In this document: in pieces, positions 7,270 to 10,895 of the stretch
How the letters are laid out: the number at the start of each line of letters is the position of its first letter
Position numbering within the stretch: position 1 is the stretch's first letter
Notes under the pieces: generated by a model
The model's input: the letters and a program-made list of their open reading frames with translations, nothing else
Told to the model about the DNA's origin: nothing
The model's database searches: none
NCBI GenBank assembly: GCA_036653755.1
Contig: JAVVTJ010000038.1
Location: 1 to 10,895, forward strand
Direction: 5' to 3'
Source: RGIG5057 sp036653755
Lineage (GTDB): Bacteria; Bacillota; Clostridia; TANB77; CAG-465
DNA length: 10,895 bases
Translations under genes and position numbers: made by a program

Positions 7270-7506
7270 ATGGAAGTAATCTTAGAAAGAGTTAAAGAAG
7301 TTATATCTGAACAATTAGGAATAGAAGATGTTGAAACAATAAGTATGGATACAACATTTATTGATGATTTAGGAGCTGATTCTTTAGATATAGTGGAACT
7401 TATTATGGCTTTAGAAGAAGAGTTCGATATGGAAATACCAGAAGCAGAAGCTGAAAAAATAATAACAGTTGGAGATGTAGTTGAATACATACAAAAAGTT
7501 CAATAA
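7270..7506 (+). CDS. acpP: Acyl carrier protein
   Basis: This small acidic protein carries the growing acyl chain on a 4'-phosphopantetheine arm during type II fatty acid synthesis and donates acyl groups for phospholipid synthesis. At 78 aa from ATG 7270 it has the standard family length. The attachment motif GADSLD is present with Ser38, followed by the acidic recognition helix (ELIMALEEEFDMEIPE). An ATG at 7255 would add five residues but lacks its own binding site. In most Clostridia acpP is co-transcribed with plsX and rnc; here it has its own promoter and terminator and is separated from rnc by a hydrolase gene and a dead gene. Confidence 0.96.
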   Translation: MEVILERVKEVISEQLGIEDVETISMDTTFIDDLGADSLDIVELIMALEEEFDMEIPEAEAEKIITVGDVVEYIQKVQ

Positions 7507-7520
7507 AATATATGATAAAG

Positions 7521-7553
7521 ATAGTATACTTTTTGGTATGCTATTTTTTATTT
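7521..7553 (+). terminator. Intrinsic terminator of acpP
   Basis: ATAGTATAC (7521-7529) pairs with GTATGCTAT (7536-7544), with one T-G wobble and a 6-base loop. TTTTTT, A, TTTT follow. Confidence 0.8.
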
Positions 7554-7631
7554 TAAAGTATAATATATAGTTTAAAATAAATGATTGGCTAGAAATATAA
7601 ATGCTGATATAAATAAAAAGGAGAAACAATT

Positions 7632-8510
7632 ATGTTAGAAAAAATATATTTTATAACAGAAGATAATGTAAAACTTGTAGGACTTTTAAATAAAGTATTA
7701 AGTTCAGATGAGGTTATAATATCAGTTCATGGTTTTAGTAGTAATTGTTTAACTGAAAGAGAAGATATATTTAGTAAACAAGCTAGTAAAAATAACATTT
7801 CATATTTTACTTTTAATAATAGAGGACATGATTTTATGTCTCGTATGAATAAATTTGAAAAGAAAAAATATATACAAGGGTCATGTTTTGAAGATATTTT
7901 TGATAGTTATTATGATATATGTGCAGCAATAAAAGAAATGCAAAATTTAGGATATACTAAAATACATCTTCAAGGACATAGTTTAGGTTGTACAAAAATT
8001 GTATATACATATAACAAATTAAAACAAAGTAATAAAATGCAGATATTAAATAGTGTAAAATCTATAATTTTATTATCATTAGTTGATATAGTAGGTATTC
8101 AAAAATATAGTTTAAAAGATAAATATGATGAATACTTAAATTATGCAGTAGATCAAGAAAAACAAAATAATTTAGATAACTTAATGCCATATAAAGATTT
8201 AGAATTACCTATGAGTGTTAAAACATATTTAAGATATTTTAGAGATAATGAAGATATTAATTTTGCAAGATATTCAGATATAAATTATGAGTATGAAAAG
8301 TTAAATAACATTAATATTCCACTTTTTATTAGGTGGGGAAACATAAATGAAATGATAATTCAAAATGCTGATGATTTAGTATTAATGCTAAAAAGTAAAA
8401 TTAAAAATAAAAAATTAGATATTGGATATATAGACAATGCAAATCATAACTATTTTAATAAAGAAAAAATATTAGCAGATGAGATTAATTTATTTATTAA
8501 AAAAATATAA
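7632..8510 (+). CDS. Alpha/beta hydrolase
   Basis: This is a cytoplasmic hydrolase, probably an esterase or related enzyme, of 292 aa. AAGGAG about 8 bases before the ATG supports the start. Oxyanion-hole motif HGF is at residues 33-35, and the nucleophile elbow GHSLG is at 115-119 with Ser117. The catalytic His is probably H272 in NANHNYF. The usual Gly-x-x-Asp acid loop is replaced by WGNINE (235-240), so Glu240, or Asp247/248 just after it, may be the acid. WGN-x-NE and a His followed by YF resemble DUF1749-like members. It sits alone between acpP and rnc. A TATAAT at 7559-7564 could be its -10 box, but I see no matching -35. The substrate is unknown; adjacency to acpP does not prove a lipid role. 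Confidence 0.85.
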   Translation: MLEKIYFITEDNVKLVGLLNKVLSSDEVIISVHGFSSNCLTEREDIFSKQASKNNISYFTFNNRGHDFMSRMNKFEKKKYIQGSCFEDIFDSYYDICAAIKEMQNLGYTKIHLQGHSLGCTKIVYTYNKLKQSNKMQILNSVKSIILLSLVDIVGIQKYSLKDKYDEYLNYAVDQEKQNNLDNLMPYKDLELPMSVKTYLRYFRDNEDINFARYSDINYEYEKLNNINIPLFIRWGNINEMIIQNADDLVLMLKSKIKNKKLDIGYIDNANHNYFNKEKILADEINLFIKKI

Positions 8511-8513
8511 AAT

Positions 8514-8557
8514 AAAACACTGATTTATATTTGTAAAATCAGTGTTTTACTTTTTTT
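8514..8557 (+). terminator. Intrinsic terminator, probably bidirectional
   Basis: A perfect 13-bp inverted repeat, AAAACACTGATTT (8514-8526) and AAATCAGTGTTTT (8536-8548), is followed by ACTTTTTTT. On the minus strand the stem ends in A/T runs too, so it could also serve the dead gene ending at 8556. Confidence 0.9.
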
Positions 8558-8996
8558 AATTACGATCAAGTAGTAAATTAAAATCATCTAAAATATCAGT
8601 TGCAAGATTAAGTTCTAAAAGTTGTGTAATTGTTAGGAAAGTATCGATGGTACTGGTAAAAATTGAATTTAAAAACACCTCTTCTATTTTGCCAGATGAT
8701 TCTTGTAATTGAGAAATAGTGTAGATTTCGTTTTCAGAAAATATTTTGTTTTGCTGATGTAACATATAACTTACATTTTTTCCAACATACCGTATTATTT
8801 CCCAAAGTAACAGTTGCAATTTTTTCCAATGATTTTAAAAAATTATATATTGCAAAAGTTTGCTGTACAGAACCACAGAAGAGCGTATAACTAAAAGTAT
8901 TTCTTCAAATTTGTCAGCTCTAGTAACAGTGGAGAATACTTTGTTATCTATTTCTAGACTAATTTCTCCAGAAATGCATAATTAGAATTGTTTCAT
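8556..8996 (-). pseudogene. Decayed minus-strand gene with two in-frame stops
   Basis: Read from the bottom-strand ATG at 8996-8994, one frame runs 146 codons to TAA 8558-8556, broken only by TAA at codon 5 (8984-8982) and TAA at codon 54 (8837-8835). Between and after the stops the translation looks protein-like: ISGEISLEIDNKVFSTVTR near the start, then KIFSENEIYTISQLQESSGK and LLELNLATDILDDFN in the last third, which appears helical. The remaining open part has only a TTG (8819) available as start and no good binding site. A weak AAGAAG lies before the 8996 ATG. I do not recognise the family. Preservation of frame implies recent inactivation by point changes. Confidence 0.6.
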
Positions 8997-9070
8997 TGTT
9001 ATTCTTCTTAAAATATAGACAAGGTAGTAACTCAAATGCAGCTTAAATACTTAAAGTTTATGTAAAACTA

Positions 9071-9099
9071 TTGACTTAAAATATTAGTATTGATATAAT
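9071..9099 (+). promoter_or_regulatory. Sigma-A promoter of rnc
   Basis: TTGACT (9071-9076), a 17-base spacer and consensus TATAAT (9094-9099) place the start near 9106, about 20 bases before the ATG. The short leader leaves little room for the 5' hairpin by which RNase III controls its own mRNA in some bacteria. Confidence 0.85.
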
Positions 9100-9114
9100 A
9101 TATGATGTAAAGAT

Positions 9115-9119
9115 AGGTG
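9115..9119 (+). promoter_or_regulatory. Ribosome binding site deciding the rnc start
   Basis: AGGTG lies 6 bases before ATG 9126. The in-frame GTG at 9117 is part of this site and has no binding site of its own, so ATG is preferred. Confidence 0.7.
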
Positions 9120-9125
9120 AAAAAT

Positions 9126-9827
9126 ATGACAATTAATGAAAAATTAGAAGTATTACAAAAAGATATAGAATATACATTTAAAGATAGTAAATTATTAAGA
9201 ATTGCTTTAACTCATAAATCATATGCTTATGAACAAAAAACTATTGCTAAAAATTCATATAACGAAAGAATAGAATACTTAGGTGATGCTATTTTAGAAC
9301 ATATAATTTCATATATGTTGTTTAAAATAACGCCACCTATTAGTGAAGGTGAAATGAGTAAAAAAAGAGCTGAAATAGTTTGTGAAAAATCTTTAAGTGA
9401 TGCTTTTAAAAGTTTTAATGGAGAAGATTATATATTTTTAGGTAAATGTGAGCTTGCTACAAAAGGTAGAACAAAAGAAGCTATACTTGCAGATGCTTTT
9501 GAAGCTTTACTTGGAGCTATATATTTAGATAGTGATTTTGAAACAGCAAATAGATTTGTTTTAAAAATGTTAGATAAACAAATACATGATTCTTTAAATG
9601 GAGAAACAAAAGTAACAGATTATAAAACATTACTTCAAGAATTATTACAAAAAAATGGTAATGTAAATATTAAATATAACGTAATTAAAGAAACAGGTCC
9701 AGATCATGATAAAAGTTTTGTTGTTGAAGTGTTATTAAATGATAAAAAATTAGCAGAAGGTAGTGGCAAAAGTCGTAAACATGCTGAGCAGTTAGCAGCA
9801 GAGGTTGCATATGCAGAGTTTAAATAA
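9126..9827 (+). CDS. rnc: Ribonuclease III
   Basis: This endonuclease cleaves double-stranded RNA, acting in 16S/23S rRNA precursor processing and mRNA turnover. At 233 aa from ATG 9126 it is full length. The RNase III domain signature NERIEYLGDAIL (46-57) carries E50 and D54, and the second half of the active site is D123 and E126 in ILADAFEALLGA. A double-stranded RNA-binding domain covers about 157-232 (DYKTLLQELLQ ... GKSRKHAEQLAAE). All expected metal-binding residues are present. Its last 17 bases overlap the radical SAM gene, implying coupled expression. Confidence 0.97.
   Translation: MTINEKLEVLQKDIEYTFKDSKLLRIALTHKSYAYEQKTIAKNSYNERIEYLGDAILEHIISYMLFKITPPISEGEMSKKRAEIVCEKSLSDAFKSFNGEDYIFLGKCELATKGRTKEAILADAFEALLGAIYLDSDFETANRFVLKMLDKQIHDSLNGETKVTDYKTLLQELLQKNGNVNIKYNVIKETGPDHDKSFVVEVLLNDKKLAEGSGKSRKHAEQLAAEVAYAEFK
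9801..9804 (+). promoter_or_regulatory. Ribosome binding site of the radical SAM gene, inside rnc
   Basis: GAGG lies 6 bases before ATG 9811. A TTG at 9805 in the same frame is too close to use it. Confidence 0.6.
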
Positions 9828-10848
9828 AATACATATAAATTTAGATAATGAACTTAAAAATATAATAAATAAAGATAATCAATATACTATCCCTATATTT
9901 ATTCCACATTTAGGTTGTAAAAATGAATGTGTATTTTGTAATCAAAGAAAAATTAGTGGTAATACAAAGATTCAAACTATTGATGAAATAAGAGAAGATA
10001 TAGATAGATATTTGGGATATATAAAAAAAGATAGAAAAGTACAGATTGCTTTTTTTGGTGGAAGTTTTACTGGAATTGACATAAATGATCAGGTCAAATA
10101 TTTAACTTTGGCAAATGAATATATTAAATCAGATAAAGTAGATAGTATTCGTATATCAACAAGACCAGATTATATTGATGTAAATATTTTAAAGGTGTTA
10201 AAAAAATATAATGTAGAAACAATAGAACTTGGAGTTCAGTCTATGGATAAAGATGTATTAGAAGCTTCAAAAAGAGGTCATACATCTATACAAGTTATAC
10301 GAGCATCATTACTTATTAATCTATTTAAAATTAAGCTAGGATTTCAAATTATGATAGGACTTCCTAAAAGTAATGTAAAAAAAGAAGTAGAAACAATTGA
10401 AAAGTTACTTAAATTTAATCCTAAACAATTACGTATTTATCCAGTTTATGTTTTAGAAGAAAGTAAACTTTATGATATGTATTTAAGTCATGAATATATA
10501 CCACTTAAAGTTCAAGATGCAGTTTTAAGAACTGCTGAGGTTGTAAAAGTTTGCAATAAAAGTAATGTACAAATTATACGTATAGGACTTCAATCTACAA
10601 ATGAAATAACTGCAAGTAATTCAAAATTATTAGGACCTGTTTCAGATAATTTTGCAGAATATGTTTTAGCAAAGTTAGTATTAGAAAAAATAGAGATAAG
10701 TTTAATTAACACATTAAAGGTGGAAGATGTGGATAAGTCAGTAGATATTTTTGTAAAAAGTAAGTATATATCTATTGCTTCTGGACCTAATAAAATTAAT
10801 AAAAAATATTTAGAAGAAAAATATAATATTAAACTAAAAATAAGGTAG
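9811..10848 (+). CDS. Elp3-like radical SAM protein
   Basis: This iron-sulfur enzyme uses S-adenosylmethionine to make a radical. It belongs to the short Elp3/MiaB-like group commonly found between rnc and smc in Clostridia, with unproven substrate. From ATG 9811 it has 345 aa; it lacks the acetyltransferase domain of true Elp3. The cluster-binding motif C36-x3-C40-x2-C43 is followed by aromatic and Asn-Gln residues. FFGGSFTG (81-88) matches the GGxxT SAM-binding strand, and STRPDYID (116-123) and ELGVQSMD are typical of this group. The gene overlaps rnc by 17 bases. Its TAG stop (10846-10848) lies inside the AGGTAGTGTAAAA motif shared with the left border, so the last one or two codons may be replaced by an insertion. 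Confidence 0.92.
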   Translation: MQSLNKIHINLDNELKNIINKDNQYTIPIFIPHLGCKNECVFCNQRKISGNTKIQTIDEIREDIDRYLGYIKKDRKVQIAFFGGSFTGIDINDQVKYLTLANEYIKSDKVDSIRISTRPDYIDVNILKVLKKYNVETIELGVQSMDKDVLEASKRGHTSIQVIRASLLINLFKIKLGFQIMIGLPKSNVKKEVETIEKLLKFNPKQLRIYPVYVLEESKLYDMYLSHEYIPLKVQDAVLRTAEVVKVCNKSNVQIIRIGLQSTNEITASNSKLLGPVSDNFAEYVLAKLVLEKIEISLINTLKVEDVDKSVDIFVKSKYISIASGPNKINKKYLEEKYNIKLKIR

Positions 10849-10895
10849 TGTAAAATAGATTATGAAAAAATGAAAGTAAAAAAGAGCTACCAAAA
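10843..10895 (+). repeat. Possible left end of an insertion sequence
   Basis: AGGTAGTGTAAAA (10843-10855) equals the bottom strand of 42-54. The sequence then turns purine-rich and non-coding (GAAAAAATGAAAG, AAAAAAGAGCTACC), with CTACC (10887-10891) complementary to GGTAG (10844-10848). It lies where smc would be expected to follow in related genomes. Reading it as an IS256-like left end is inference; the element itself is outside the window. Confidence 0.35.

Noticed and set aside
7203..7490. Minus-strand 95-codon frame opposite acpP
   Set aside because: It is an antisense shadow of acpP, with Ser/Ile-rich low-complexity content and no binding site.
8051..8061. TAGTGTAAAAT inside the hydrolase gene as a third copy of the border motif
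   Set aside because: It lacks the AGG prefix, is ordinary coding sequence for Asn-Ser-Val-Lys, and is explained by chance in A+T-rich DNA.
8789..8797. CGG codon in the minus-strand dead gene as a third frameshift site
   Set aside because: Skipping the C leads quickly to a stop, while reading through in frame keeps the protein-like sequence. The gene is dead, so its codon use is not informative.
1..10895. CRISPR arrays, tRNA, rRNA and riboswitches
   Set aside because: I saw no spaced direct repeats, no cloverleaf-like or rRNA segments, and no recognisable riboswitch core on either strand by eye.

Overview
The window is very A+T-rich. It uses TTG starts, strong AGGAGG-type ribosome binding sites and near-consensus sigma-A promoters (TTGACA, 17 bp, TATAAT-like). 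This points to a low-GC Clostridia genome (Clostridiaceae or Peptostreptococcaceae-like). The block acpP ... rnc, followed by an overlapping Elp3-like radical SAM gene, agrees with that. I recognise the order from Clostridia, where smc usually comes next.

Layout. (1) 1-1376: a hairpin and possible insertion-sequence end, then a natB-type ABC-2 permease whose last 39 codons are put out of frame by one extra C, then a terminator. (2) 1460-2292: a strong promoter and a lone gene for a 236-residue protein with an ADP-ribosyltransferase-like N-terminal pattern. (3) 2473-6365: an apparent operon of a zinc/cation CDF exporter, a membrane-anchored extracytoplasmic protein (TTG start), an ABC ATPase broken at Walker A by one extra C, and a six-helix ABC-2 permease, closed by a 14-bp-stem terminator. 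(4) 6366-7200: a graveyard holding a clear remnant of the spore protease gene gpr and pieces of a probable surface protein. (5) 7211-7553: acpP with its own promoter and terminator. (6) 7632-8557: an alpha/beta hydrolase and a terminator that probably works in both directions. (7) 8556-8996 minus: a decayed gene with two in-frame TAA codons. (8) 9071-10848: a consensus promoter, rnc, and the overlapping radical SAM gene. (9) 10843-10895: sequence resembling the start of an insertion element, sharing 13 bases with the inverted hairpin arm at 42-54.

Most interesting signal. Both frame breaks in otherwise well-preserved ABC transporter genes are one extra C placed exactly at a codon boundary before a Gly GGT codon. 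Each turns the in-frame triplet into CGG (CTT CGG TGG; TCA CGG TAA). I find no other in-frame CGG in any intact gene here, while CGT and CGA are used. This fits either a shared sequencing or assembly error, or +1 frameshifting at an undecoded or very poorly decoded CGG codon. The sequence alone cannot decide between them.

The other theme is decay. Remnants of gpr, a surface-like protein and a minus-strand gene sit between healthy housekeeping genes, and insertion-sequence-like ends lie at both borders. This suggests a lineage losing genes, possibly including sporulation functions.
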